From Cyathus striatus (Eukaryota; Basidiomycota; Agaricomycetes; Agaricales; Nidulariaceae): a DNA stretch of 64,000 nt. Positions 47,170 through 58,900 of this stretch are shown in pieces. The stretch's first letter is position 1. Each line of letters opens with the position of its first letter. A program made the translations under genes and the position numbers. The stretch is taken from contig JAOVFP010000013.1 of assembly GCA_025738555.1 (NCBI GenBank), forward strand, positions 868,001 to 932,000, given 5' to 3'. The notes under the pieces were generated by a model that had not been told where the DNA came from, did not search any database, and saw nothing but the letters and a program-made list of their open reading frames with translations.

Positions 47170-47178
47170 CTATTTCTC
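47170..47178. repeat. 9-bp target-site duplication CTATTTCTC, right
   Basis: Exact match to 45,834-45,842. Confidence 0.85.
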
Positions 47179-47290
47179 TAACGCCTACGTAGTTACTAAC
47201 TTACAAATAGTTATACTGTAGTTATTCGCACAATGTCCACGATTTAGAAAGTACCTAGATCATAGTGAATAAGTACCATCACTTACATAT

Positions 47291-47380
47291 GCATTAATGG
47301 GGTAGTGGTAACCTGGGTCGTTGCCATACTTATGATGGATAATATTCGACCCGCCGGGGGTTCGATTCCCTCTTAATGCA
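47291..47380 (+). tRNA. tRNA-Gly (GCC) with a 19-nt intron
   Basis: The cloverleaf folds completely. Acceptor GCATTAA (47,291-47,297) pairs with TTAATGC (47,373-47,379), and the discriminator is A. The D arm has loop AGTGGTA, the anticodon stem GGTCG pairs with CGACC (47,347-47,351), and the T arm GGGGG-TTCGATT-CCCTC has one G-T pair. The loop TTGCCA continues into a 19-nt insert (47,327-47,345) placed after position 37, as nuclear tRNA introns are. The anticodon GCC (47,323-47,325) reads glycine. The internal A and B boxes of RNA polymerase III are present (TGGGGTAGTGG and GGTTCGATTCC) and a T run (47,387-47,390) follows. Confidence 0.9.
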
Positions 47381-47390
47381 CTGCTGTTTT

Positions 47391-48592
47391 CACTCCACTC
47401 TATTTCTATCTTCTTCACCACCTTTTGCTTCACGCTAGCACAGTAGACTTAATTTTACTGAGTACCGTAACCAACATGTTTAACTAATAACAAGACAGTG
47501 GTTGTTACTAAAAACATCTCCAGTCCAATCTAGATGAATAATACAATGCTTGCGTATTTCCAACTTTGCTCGAATATCTGTTCGTACGATACGTTTCTGA
47601 CATATGCATTCCATCCAACAAACTTGCGAGTTACGTAGACACAACCTACATAGCTGGGAAGATACATCATACATATACATACGTCATAAACTTAAATTCA
47701 TGCCCCAGCAAGCGGAGGAGGTTGGGCTTAGGTTGGGCACCCAAACACCTTCTAATTACATATTCCTGTACATCATGTTAGTAAAACGCTAGGAATGCTT
47801 TCCAGGAGAGTTGGATGAATTATAATGTACAATTCCTCTGAATCTGGTTGCCTTCGTGCAATAAAGTCCCATTGCTATGAGTCTAGCTCTTGCCGTGCTT
47901 TCCAGAAGTTTTCAATTTTGTATCATATGTAAATGTCCAATTTACAGGAGATCTCAATACATTCTTACATATCTTGTAGAGCCACACCAATGAAATTTCT
48001 CGGTGGCTTGTCGATGGCGTATCAGCTTTTGATAGATTTTGTATGACATATCGCTCATATCGTTATCTTTAATTATGTATGTGATCTTAGCTCCGAGCTG
48101 ACCTGAGCCGACCTGTCAAAACCACGTTGACCACGAGAATCCACGTGTGATCGACGTTAGCAAGCCGACAACCAACCGACAACGAAAATCTGCAAAAAAT
48201 CTGCAAATAGATCTTTCATCGATTTGCCAGTCTACAACTCTCCTTCCTACGCCGGTCGCGAAATATAACGAGGCGTTGAAAGAGACGAACAAAAGAATCG
48301 ACTGGAAAAAATGTATTTTTTGGATATTTTATGTACTTGAGTCACGTATTCAATGTGTATGTGTTGCATGATAATATTCATATTTTTAAATGAATGGAGA
48401 AATCGTCAAAAATTACAATACGATACGCATATTAGTACAACGCAAGCTCAGAGCACCAAGGTCGGGGGGATTTCAAAACAGCAAGAAACACAAAAACCCA
48501 CAACGAAAGGACAGTGAGAGTATGCCACAATTGACAACCACAAGATTTAGTACACTACATCAAGCAACGAGTTCCCAACCCCAACCCATAGA
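47391..48592. other. Intergenic, no gene seen
   Basis: Only short frames of 60-75 codons without homology or splice partners. Confidence 0.5.
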
Positions 48593-49886
48593 TTAAGCAT
48601 GACTATCTTTATCTGGAAGTTTAACGTTAAACATGTGGTTTGACTTGGGGGACCACTTGCCCTCGTCTGTGGAGGCACCATCGTGGTCAGTTTTGTACTT
48701 TGCTCTCACATCTGGGGCAATCTCAGTGAGCGTAATGACAGTAACGTTCATATTCGTTGCCGCCCTCCGCACACCGCCGGCTGGTGGAACATGACGAGTA
48801 ACTTTATTATCCATTATCGCCTCTGGGTCGGCGTGGTCATTCTTGAACATGCGAAGGAAGAAGGTGACGACCACTAAAAGATTGCATACCATGACGGATA
48901 TACATGCCTGGAGTTTAAACTTAGTGGCTGCTTAAGCAAATGTCAACCGACTACATACCTCCAACTGAGCAGCCATTGATGTGACAATCCGTGAGCCGGG
49001 ACCGTTTACCCAGGGACTATAGTTGCAGATGATAAATACAATAGCAGATGCGAGAGTGAGGGCGCTGGCAGAAAAGAGTGTGAGAACCAGTCTACGCTGG
49101 CTTTTGGGTAACCGAATACGCCATAGCATGTAAAAAGGTGAAGCGACGAGGAGTATGTCTGCGAGAACATCGCCTTCGATAATAATTTAGATCAGCAATG
49201 GGTAAACGAAAAATAGAGTGATAGAAAGCGTACTTATTACAGAGAACATGATGAGGTTTTGCCTATCTACAGAACAGGATCGGAGTGGGTTTGGAGTCCC
49301 ATCGTCGACACAGTGGAGAGTCGCCTGCCACGACAAAATTCCGAAGTAGGCGATACTGAAGCACACAGCTAGACCCAATGAATATCTACGGGGAGTAGCC
49401 CAGACTGGAAAAATACGAGCAATCGAAAGTGCCAAGCTTATCCGACACATCCTGGGGAGCGAGGGTCAGAACGATAAGAAGATAAAACAAAACTGTTTGA
49501 TGTACCAAATCAATGTGAACCATGAAAATGATAAAAGCCAATACAGTGCGATTTGCATTTTGACATTTGTTACTGTCAGTGTTCACGAGATTAGCGCCGA
49601 AGAACAAGAAAGAACGGATGTGGAACATACAATTAGGGTCAAAGAAGAGCCATACGATAACGATTTGGATGACTGTCATGACCGCTGGGATGAGGGCGAG
49701 ATGGTCATCCCACCACATTCCATTGATGTGTTTCCGCTGCCATACACGTATTACTGAGGTGCAGATGGCAATGAGATGAAGGATTGTGAGGCTGACTGCA
49801 AGTGAAATGGCTTCTCAGAAGGCGAAAAAGATGTATGGTAAGAGAGTCAAACCTTTCCATGCAACATAGTTCTGCTCTGGAATCAT
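48593..49886 (-). CDS. Seven-helix membrane protein, fungal rhodopsin-domain type (337 aa)
   Basis: Six exons on the minus strand: 49,886-49,853, 49,795-49,631, 49,572-49,506, 49,451-49,234, 49,173-48,959 and 48,907-48,593, with introns of 51-60 bp and consistent phases. The protein starts MIPEQNYVAWKVSLTIL. It has about seven hydrophobic segments, the charged turn GMWWDDHLAL after helix 2, ISLALSIARIFP after helix 3 and ILLVASPFYMLWRIRLP after helix 6. That layout is the fungal rhodopsin-domain family (related to the membrane part of Pth11-type receptors), which lacks the retinal lysine of true rhodopsins. A hydrophilic cytoplasmic tail of about 80 residues ends the protein. Ligand unknown; a sensing role is inferred. 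Confidence 0.82.
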
Positions 49887-49899
49887 CCTGCTGTTCGGA

Positions 49900-51690
49900 T
49901 ATTTTACTTCACGAATAGAGCTCGCTGAAGAATGCGGGGGGTCGGAAAGTGGGAGAGTGTTTTCAGGACGTAAGTAACGCCTCCGCGGTTGCCCTGATGA
50001 AAATGAACAGCACTTAAGAGATAAGGGGGAGTATGAGGTCTGTGTTATGAGGGTGGGGCACACGAAGTGCCGGCATTGAATGATGGTCGGGGAGAAGGTG
50101 AAATTGGTGAGACACAAATGCTTTTCGTGGTCGAACGCCCCCTGTTCCTTTTTAGATTCTGGCGAAACGAGGAATCTGTGGGCACCGGGAAGATGTATAG
50201 CCCTGTGCCTGCGAAGTTGGGTGAGCCCTTGTGAAGCGCGGCAGGGACGTCCGTAAAGGTCTGTAAAGGCATGCACCAGATTCGGTTGTCCCCCAGCAAC
50301 GGCAACTTGTGGACCCTCAAACCCCGGGACAAGCAGTTTTTACATGGCCAAATTTGAAATTGGTTCTCATCGTCAATCGATCGAAGTTAGAAGCACTATC
50401 CTTAAACGTGATAGGAGCCTTGTGTTTGCCTAACGAGAGTCAAACCATGATTCGTGAGACGCTTGAAGGCATTGCCTCACTAAACTTCCATAGAAGACGT
50501 TACGAAGGAAAAGAAATGATGAGGGTGCCCACCTTCCGCGAAACGTCGACAGGGTTATATGGGCCGGTTTAGTAAGGATGATTTAATCAAATGGAATTGC
50601 AAATGGATGCCTAGTCTCCGGATGCGACTTTGACGTCGCATGGCAGTGATCTTGCGATCTCTATTTCTGGTCTACTTCGACGTCGAATGAGCTTGTTACC
50701 CCCAGCAAAAGCTGGTGGAAGCTGCGAACCTGAAAGAACTCAGCCTCTCCGATTGCGAGATGACGAAGATTGGTTGGATATCTGCTGCATATCTGTATCA
50801 AATGGGCAGAGCCCCGGTAGCCCGTACACCACACGCATGTTGGACCTTGGCGACCGTTCCACGGATTCAAATCGTACATGTGATTCCGCCTCGGTTCCAT
50901 GTTGGTTCCATGTGCATTGCGGGGAAAGCTTGGGTCCAAGCTTCAATGGTCTGTCTGGACTTTGTATACATACACAGCTTTGAAGTTTTCTGAGATTAAG
51001 TAGATATCGTCAATCACTTATAATATGAAATTTTGGGCTACCGATATTGTAGATTCCTTAGAAATAAAGCATTGCAGAAGATTGGTGGAAGGTGAGAAGA
51101 CGATGTCAAGAGTCAAGATCGAAAGCGGGGTGAAACCTCCGGATCCTCGAGACGGAATTACCAAGCAAGACCAAACAAGTAATACCAAACAATGTACGCT
51201 TGTCCAACCGAAACTCATCCAATCCAATTAAACCACCATCTCGATAATATTCTGATGAAAGGCCTGAAGAATGTCTCACCTCTTTCATTTCAAGGAAAAC
51301 GGGTGAATTCATGTGAGTGATATGTTGAACGTAGTGATGTTGTCAGAGCCGGTAACGTTTGTGAAAGATGACCATGTAACAGCCTCACCGTTCAATGGAA
51401 TGATGAGAGTCATCTCAATATCGAAGGATAGGTAAGTTAACGCAAGGTGAAGAAGATGCGTTACTTACGCCTTTATCCAATCCGAACTTTATCGAAGAAA
51501 TAGGGGGTTTCATTGAATCATTATTGGATGGAGGATTGACGCATTTGCATCGGGAACCATGCGCGATGAGGTTACCTGCCGCACCCTCGTGCGCATGGTA
51601 TGATTCATTAAGCGCGTAATAAGGATTCGCATTGTGGTTCTCACATTCAAACCTGACGTATTCATCCTACATTACGATGGGAGAAGCAAC
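49900..51690. other. Mostly intergenic, with a possible LRR/F-box relic
   Basis: Plus-strand fragments at 50,309-50,572 (LEALSLNVIGALCLPNES) and 50,700-50,990 (LVEAANLKELSLSDCEMTKI) look like leucine-rich repeat pieces of an F-box-type gene, but no complete frame can be assembled. Confidence 0.3.
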
Positions 51691-53102
51691 TTACAAGCTC
51701 GGAGTATCCACATACAGCTTCTCCATCGATCCAGGAGGATATCGTTCCCCAAGCCACAAAGCATCAGCTTTCCTCGCGTTATTCCTTAACTCCAGCAGCC
51801 CCTCCTCGCTCAGACGAATCGCGCTAGCTCCGAGGTTCTCCTTCAAGTACTATTCAATCACAAATTTTAAGCCGTAAGTTCCGATACTATGTGAAATAAA
51901 ACCACTCCAGCTGACCTTGATTCTCCTCGTTCCAGGAATAGGAATGATATCTTGACCCTGAGCGAGGAGCCAGGCCAAGGCAATTTTTCCTGCCGTTGCA
52001 TTATGCTTATTGGCTATTTCCTCGAGCCCCGCCACGAGTTTCAGAATATTCGGAAAATTCTCCTTGCTGAACCTGTAGGTACAAAACTCTATTAATTACA
52101 CCGAGGCACTAGTGACTGATCGACAGGGTTTTTTCACCTAGGAATGACCTTTCTAAAATCGCCTTCCTCAAAATCATCAGGGGATTTCTTTAATACCATA
52201 ATGTGAGCACTCTCCAACGTGGACGTCACTGCGGAGTTACTCACATACTGCCCAGTCAACAAACCCCTCCCAAGCGGCGAATACGCAATAACCGCAATCC
52301 CTAACTCACGACACGCCTTCAACAGTCCAATCTTATCATCCTCTATATCAAGTGCAAAAGGCGAGTATTCCACTTGCACCGCGGAAATCGGGTGTACGGC
52401 GTGCGCTCGACGAAGCGTTCGTTCACTGATCTCGGATAAGCCGAGGTATTTGACTTTTCCTTCTCTATTTGAATTTGAATTTCGTCAGAGTGGGTAGACG
52501 AGGTACAATAGGAGACTTACTTGACTAGTTCGGCCATTGCTCCTACCGTTTTCTGTATCCTTTGAGTATAGATCAGTAATTGAAAGATGATCCTACTCAC
52601 CTCGATAGGAACAGTCTTATCCGCGCGCTACCAAAACAAACTCGTCAGCGGTCTATACTCTTCCTTAATGAAACCACTCACATGCAAATAATACAAATCA
52701 ACATGATCAACACCAAGTCTCTTAAACGACTTAGCAGCAGCCTCCTTGACATACTCTGGGTCTCCATTAACACCATTCTTATCCAACCTCTCGCCTTGAA
52801 CAAGTCCAAACTTGGTCGCTAGGAAAATCTTGTTCCTATTTCCTGTCTTCTTGAACCACTTTCCAATTAACTCTTCACTGTCACCGTAGATATCCGCTGT
52901 ATCCCAGAATGTGCATCCTTCTTCCAGTGCTGCATCGAGGACCTGTTAAACTCAGCATCGCAGTTTTCCTACAGAGGGGTAAACGTACTTTAAACCTCTC
53001 CTCATCAGATTCAGGCTTATGATAAAACGCAGAAATGCCCATAAGCCCCAATCCGATCTCGCTGACATGTGCATCGCCGATTTTTCGTGTAGGAAGAGAC
53101 AT
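51691..53102 (-). CDS. Aldo/keto reductase (358 aa, seven exons)
   Basis: Exons 53,102-52,989, 52,942-52,682, 52,627-52,601, 52,552-52,521, 52,464-52,138, 52,072-51,916 and 51,849-51,691 join in frame with introns of 46-66 bp. The protein opens [19 protein letters not shown]. The full catalytic tetrad is visible: Asp52 and Tyr57 in WDTADIYGD, Lys82 in LATKFG and His125 in [14 protein letters not shown] and [12 protein letters not shown] are the usual middle motifs, and PIPGTRRIK near the end binds the NADPH phosphate side. It should be a soluble NADPH-dependent reductase of the yeast/bacterial YakC-like (AKR13) type; the natural substrate cannot be told. Confidence 0.92.
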
Positions 53103-54560
53103 TATGCTGGGAGATTCGGGTTGCTATTAGAATCGCATCAAAGCACGCTATATATACGATTTTCCTATGACGCACCATAAATTCTTTGCTTATCATACCC
53201 AGTCTATTTATAGAATACAGGAGATTTGCCTCGTCCGTAAGTTCTACTTTTAGTGGGAACCTAGAAGCAGAATCACTGTAAAATTTACAGAGCGTCCCGC
53301 GATTCCCACTACTTCATGTTACTGGACACTTGGGAATGGATAAATTGTATTGTTCTGGAGTAAAAATAGTAAGCAGCGGCTCAATTCATAATCACGGAAG
53401 AGTAACCGATGATAAGTATTATTAATGCTGATCTTTACTACGTGACCAAAGGGCTACGGTAGAAAGAATATGACCGCTGGAATGGCATATTGGGTAAAGG
53501 TGGTGCAACTTGGTGTACACAAAACCATCATAAGCGAAGCTTCAAATGGCTAAGGACGGGACAATAGAGAGCATCTTGGGTAAGAGCTAGACTCTGGGTT
53601 ATCGAATATAAGCCACTACCAAAGCCTTGCTCAATATCCCTTTCACTTCACGACACCCACAACTTCCCCTCACGTCTTTCTCACAATCCACGCAAGTATC
53701 GTACCAAGTATTTCCGTCCCTTCAAGCTTCAAAGATCAGCAAGAGGGGGCACTACACTTGTGTACCAAAGATATGCACGGACCGTCTGATTCTGACTCAT
53801 ATCAAATGGGTTTTACAAGTTTAGCAGTGTCCTATGGATCCACTATTACTATTAGCTAGATAAAAAGTAGTAAGCGGAGTGCAAGCTCATCGAATGTAGC
53901 AAATGCAACGATTCCAATGTGGGAACAGCTGGAGAATAGATTAGATATGATCAAGACGGCAATGACCGGTACGTGTATAATTTACTGGGTTCGGATTTCG
54001 CCAGGAAAGTCTGATTTTTTCGGATCGACCGGTCCGGACCTGAGCGACTTTTGACTGGGCATCCAGCTTCATGCGTTGAACCACTTCGAAATACAGGATA
54101 CATGGTGAGATTGTAGCTGGCATACAAGACTCCACAGCGACAACAGGTCCTGAACGGCCTGAACAACCACGCCCTCCTACCAATCTACCAATGTCTTGCG
54201 ACGCACGCCGCTGAAGCTTTCCTCGACTCTACCGTTACGACCCTACAGCAGCGGAGCAGCCTCAAGCGTTACCTCTATCCCATAGGTACCCAAGTCTGAC
54301 ACCGGGCTTGCCTCTTTCAGCTCTCTTGGCTGGGCTACGAAAGGAAGGGATTGTGTTTGCTTCTATAACGCTGGCATGGCTCTTCATTGCTGTGTTTCAA
54401 GTGTACGTTTACGATCTCCCTCTACATCACGCTATAACTTACGCGCATTAGAGATACAGCTACCAGTCCAGCCTGCACACCACCTTATGCTAGCTTGCTC
54501 ATTATGGACTTGCGAAAGGAAACGTGATGTACGTGGTGCGTGCCAGTGGGGGTATTACCC
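53103..54560. other. Intergenic, no supportable gene
   Basis: Short frames only. The minus-strand frame at 53,941-54,183 has no homology I recognise. Confidence 0.45.
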
Positions 54561-54569
54561 TGTTGGGGT

Positions 54570-55200
54570 GTTCAAGTGTGGATTAGAGGAGATGTGTAAG
54601 ATTGCGGGGGGCGAGAGGGGGTGTCCGGTGACGGTAAGAACGGGTTTTCACTAGACATGCACAGGTCTCAGAGGCTACATGAAGTAGGAAGGTTCACAGT
54701 CTGCTGGAAACCAGTCACTGCTATTTAAATATTTACCAATTACCTTTTTACATTCATTATGCGGAGCCCGCCTTCACATGATCAGACTATAACTCCTCTT
54801 GATATTAGTCCTCTTCCACTGATCCACAATGTATCTGCTCTTCCATCCGCACGAAAAGGGAAGGTGATATGCGTGGTGCGTGGTGCATAGTGAGGATAGC
54901 CCTATTGTAGGGTATTCAGGTGTGGATTAGAGGAGATGCGTGGGAGATTGCAGGGGGGTTCGGAAGGGGGTATTCGGTGATGAGGGGGGTTTTCACTAGA
55001 CATTCACCAGGCCTTGGCAGACGATTACATGAAGTAGGAATGTTCACAGTCTGCTGGAAACAAGTCACTGCTATTTAAATATTTACCAGTTTACATACAT
55101 TCATTATGTGGAACCCGCCTTCACATGATCAAATCATACATAACTCCTCTTAATATTATTCCTCTTCCGGTCCACAAATATCTGCTCTTCCACCCACATC
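54570..55200. repeat. Tandem duplication of about 345-350 bp
   Basis: The block from gtggattagaggagatg (54,578) through gaacccgccttcacatgatca and aactcctcttgatatt is repeated from 54,922 to 55,155. Offsets run from 344 to 351 bp because of small insertions. It lies in the 3' flank of the minus-strand NACHT gene and probably copied part of it. Confidence 0.75.
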
Positions 55201-55905
55201 GTACCTGAAGCTTCCAGTACGGAATATTCACACCTTTGACCGCTTGAGAAGCCAACGAAATAGAAGGTATCTCCACCACTTTCTTTCGGCATTTTTCTAC
55301 AACAATATAAGTTGAGTGCCACTATGAAATATGTAAGTCTACTAACCTGTATATAAGATTCTACGGCACCTTGCAGAGTTGACACAATTTGACGCCCTTC
55401 TTCCTCTGAAAGGCGACTAAATGGAAGGTCGGATTTGGAGTGGACAATACTGTCATTCGAATAGTGTTCGGTGACTGTAGCCAGGAAAAATCGAAGAGCT
55501 GGCAAAGAATCCTGAAGAAACTTCGCGAAGTCAGCAGATGGTTTAATTCTTTTAAGCAAATAATCCAAGACCACAGGAAGGAATGGTTCCCTCTCCTGAG
55601 TCAACCTGTTAAAGTTTCTTAAAGTTAAATTTGGCCAAGAGTAGAAGTAAAACATCTTACTGTGAGTTTTGCTTCATTTCCCATATTTTCCGAAATAATA
55701 TTTGACTATTCTTGCTGTGCAAGTAGAGATGTTTGCCTCTTTTATGGCTCTCCAGTATTGTTGCTTGCCAACAATAATGTATTTGATTAAGTGGAGGCCC
55801 GTTACCGTGACGTTGCCTCCTCGCCTCTGATATAGCTAGTATAGATGCAAAATATGACTGCTCGAGTGGTTCAAGACGTTTTACTAGTAAATCTTCTATC
55901 TGAAC
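55134..55905 (-). pseudogene. Decayed continuation of the NACHT gene's second C-terminal module
   Basis: Beyond the TAA stop at 55,906, the minus strand still matches the tail of module 1: RCWEATLLESPTRG is mirrored by HYCWQATILESHKRG, and FGYLLKRIKPS by LDYLLKRIKPSADF. Splice-like sites remain (GTTAGT near 55,345). Translation probably does not reach it unless splicing avoids the stop. Confidence 0.6.
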
Positions 55906-58900
55906 TTATACGCAGTCACAAATACTTCGGACTTTCGCTACTATTGGCAGCGCACATTTCTAGAAGTAAAAGTGGTCAGAATTGAGCTCCTAAGATTGAA
56001 TTCACCTCACATCTCTTCCTTCTGTATAGAAATCGAATATGAACAAATGAACGAGGACAAATTTAATCACTTCAAGCTCCCCGCCTATTTTTAAGATAAT
56101 GCTCCGTACTATGGATTGTATATCACGCTGTAGTAAGTCGTTGAGTAACTCATCGTCGAATCGACTCTTCTTCATGTGCCAAAAATAGTATGTATGTGCA
56201 TAACGATCCACTTCATAAGACCGCACGGATGAAGATTCGATGATTATGTTGAAGCAGTAACGTCCGAGAGCGATATGAGCTGCAATTTCATCTACAAAAA
56301 AATTACGAGACCTGGAAGAGTCCTTTAAGTAGTCAATGAATGATACATGAAAAAATCGGATATAGTCGCCAGTAGAATCTGCATCTGGAACATATATAAT
56401 GGAGTGAAGGTCCACCAGCGACAATATTATTTCTTCCATATTACGATCTAAAAATTTTGAAAGCTCCGATGGAGATAGAATGGATTTCTTTGCCGTATAA
56501 GTGAGAACCTGGAGTATTTCCTGTATGTATTTGTAGCCTTCTTCTGCAGTACTCACTGCTTCATTAAGAATGTGAGTATAAAGTTTATCCAAATTTTCGT
56601 ATGGAGACGGTTCATTAGTTGTTTTGTCATTCAATCGATTAACAGCCAAAAGCTTTTTCCTGGGATTTCCACGACCATCGCCTATGTATTTATTCACAGT
56701 GAGAGCATATATGACTTCATATGGTGACGTATCATCGGGCGAATTATCATCCTACAGAAAGCTAATTTGAGATAGTACATTTGGCAAGCAAGATGAATAT
56801 TTACGCTCTCCGCTATTGAGGCCTGGTCTTGCAGATCATGCAACTCACATTCCTAATAGAATAATTATTGTTAAAGTTCTTTGATTAAAAGGTGCCACAA
56901 TTCATCTCACCTGCAGATATTCATCTATGTCTTGCTTAAACGTCTTGACACTATCTTCCCACTCCTCCTGCGACAGACCGTTCTCAAAGCTATTAGAATG
57001 TGATATATTACTCAGATAATCTGAAAGTATGGGTAAAATGTCTTGAATAAAGGTGCCAAAAGACCTGGAAGGCTTTATTCTCTTCAGCAAGTATCCAAAG
57101 GCAATAACACGCCAGGATTCTAAGGACGCTGTGTGTGATTCACTAGATTCTATTAGTAAATAAATCAGTACCAACGTCAAGTAACAACCTACATATGTAT
57201 CACTTGGGCCTTTGTCCACAAGTCTCGGAATACCTTTTGGCTTTCCTTATTGCTCAAAAAGTAACCTTGGCCACGAGTAGGACTTTCCAGCAATGTTGCC
57301 TCCCAGCATCTGTATATATCATAGTCTAGGTGTGGAAAGCTTCTTGCTTTTACTATGGACGATATAATGTCCAAATAGGATATGACCTTTGTGTTAAAAT
57401 CTCGATCCCATAATGCGAGGATTGACACATCAACTGCTTTAAAAATCATGTCACAAATATCTTGAATATTCTCTGACAATGGCAAAGCGAATGCCTGAAA
57501 TGAAAGGAGTATGGTATGTCACGATTTACTACAGCACAGTTATAAGGATATACAACTTACTGAATTACTTTCACTGAAGTTGAATTTAAACATGCTTGAA
57601 AGTATCTGTTGCGATACTATACCCCCTTCATGAAAGGCTGACGTTACTGTATGTAGTACATATTGCAACTCAGGATCATTACGAAGTTGATTTAACAGTG
57701 CATCATCAAATTTGCTTCTGTTTATGTGCAAGAAGTAGAATTGACGTGAATAATCCCACGCTCGATACGATAGTGCTGGAGATCCAAGGTCTGATTGATA
57801 TTCCAAAATCCTAGCGAAGCAATAATGGCCAAGATTTGTGTGTGCTTTATCCTCGGCAATATGAAATTGTCTCGACCGGGATGAATCCTTTAGATATTTA
57901 CTAAAAGGAACGTGGAGGAATGTGGTATTTTGAGATTCAGAAATGGCGTCTGAGGAAGTTGGAATGAGTATAATTGAGTGAAGATCGGCAAGCAAACGTT
58001 GGACTTGGTCTTGCTCCATTGCTAGGAATGCCGATATGTCGTTGATGGAATGAATATCTTTGGAAAACGAAAATAGTAGAACTTGAAATATAGGGATAAT
58101 GGAATCATAGCTCTCCATCCTAGCTACGGCAGTAGAAAGAATGTGGTGGTACATAGCATCCAGTTCTGTGTAAGGTGAATCTGTGAGAGATTCACTTTTC
58201 TCTCTTCCAGTTTCATTGTTAATTACCACACTGAGGCTTTCCCTTGGATCCCGACGCTGATCCTTTATGTACCGCATGACAGTGGCAGCGTAAATAAATT
58301 GTCCGGATGAACTACCAACCAAAGTATCAATGTCCTCTGGTGATGGCCAGGCCTCACTGGACAGAAGAGGTCCCAGAACGTGCTCGCGCTTCAGCGCGGA
58401 GAATTCACTTTGAAGATATGTATGTATGTCTTTATCCGGATTATAGTGGTCATCGAGAACTATATGAGTGGTCATTTCGTGAATAGATTTCGAATAGAAC
58501 ATGTCTGCAATGCTCGATTCTGGCCTGCTGGTAATTAGGAATCGCAGATCGAAAGGTTTCTCACTTGTTAGGGTGTCAGAAATCACTTTCATTATTTGGG
58601 ATTGCATACTGGAATCCCGGCATTCATCTAGTCCATCAATAACCACCAGGTATGGAATATGCGAAACTTGAGACTTCTTGGCTCCTGTTTCTAACCGACG
58701 TAGAGCTGCCAAGACTAGATCTGTCATTTGTATTGCCATCGTAGACTTCAGTATGTTAATATCATCGGATATTTGTTCGATAATGATACTATTCGCTTCT
58801 GGTATTTTGGTGGCGAGTTGATATGCAATAGTGAGAACAAGCCTATTTCCATCACTTCTCCTGGCATCCATCCGAGAAAAGAAGAAGCTTGAAAGTAGTT

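Noticed and set aside
49815..50276. 153-codon minus-strand frame upstream of the rhodopsin-type gene
   Set aside because: It overlaps exon 1 and intron 1 of the better supported six-exon gene, and its protein shows no recognisable family.
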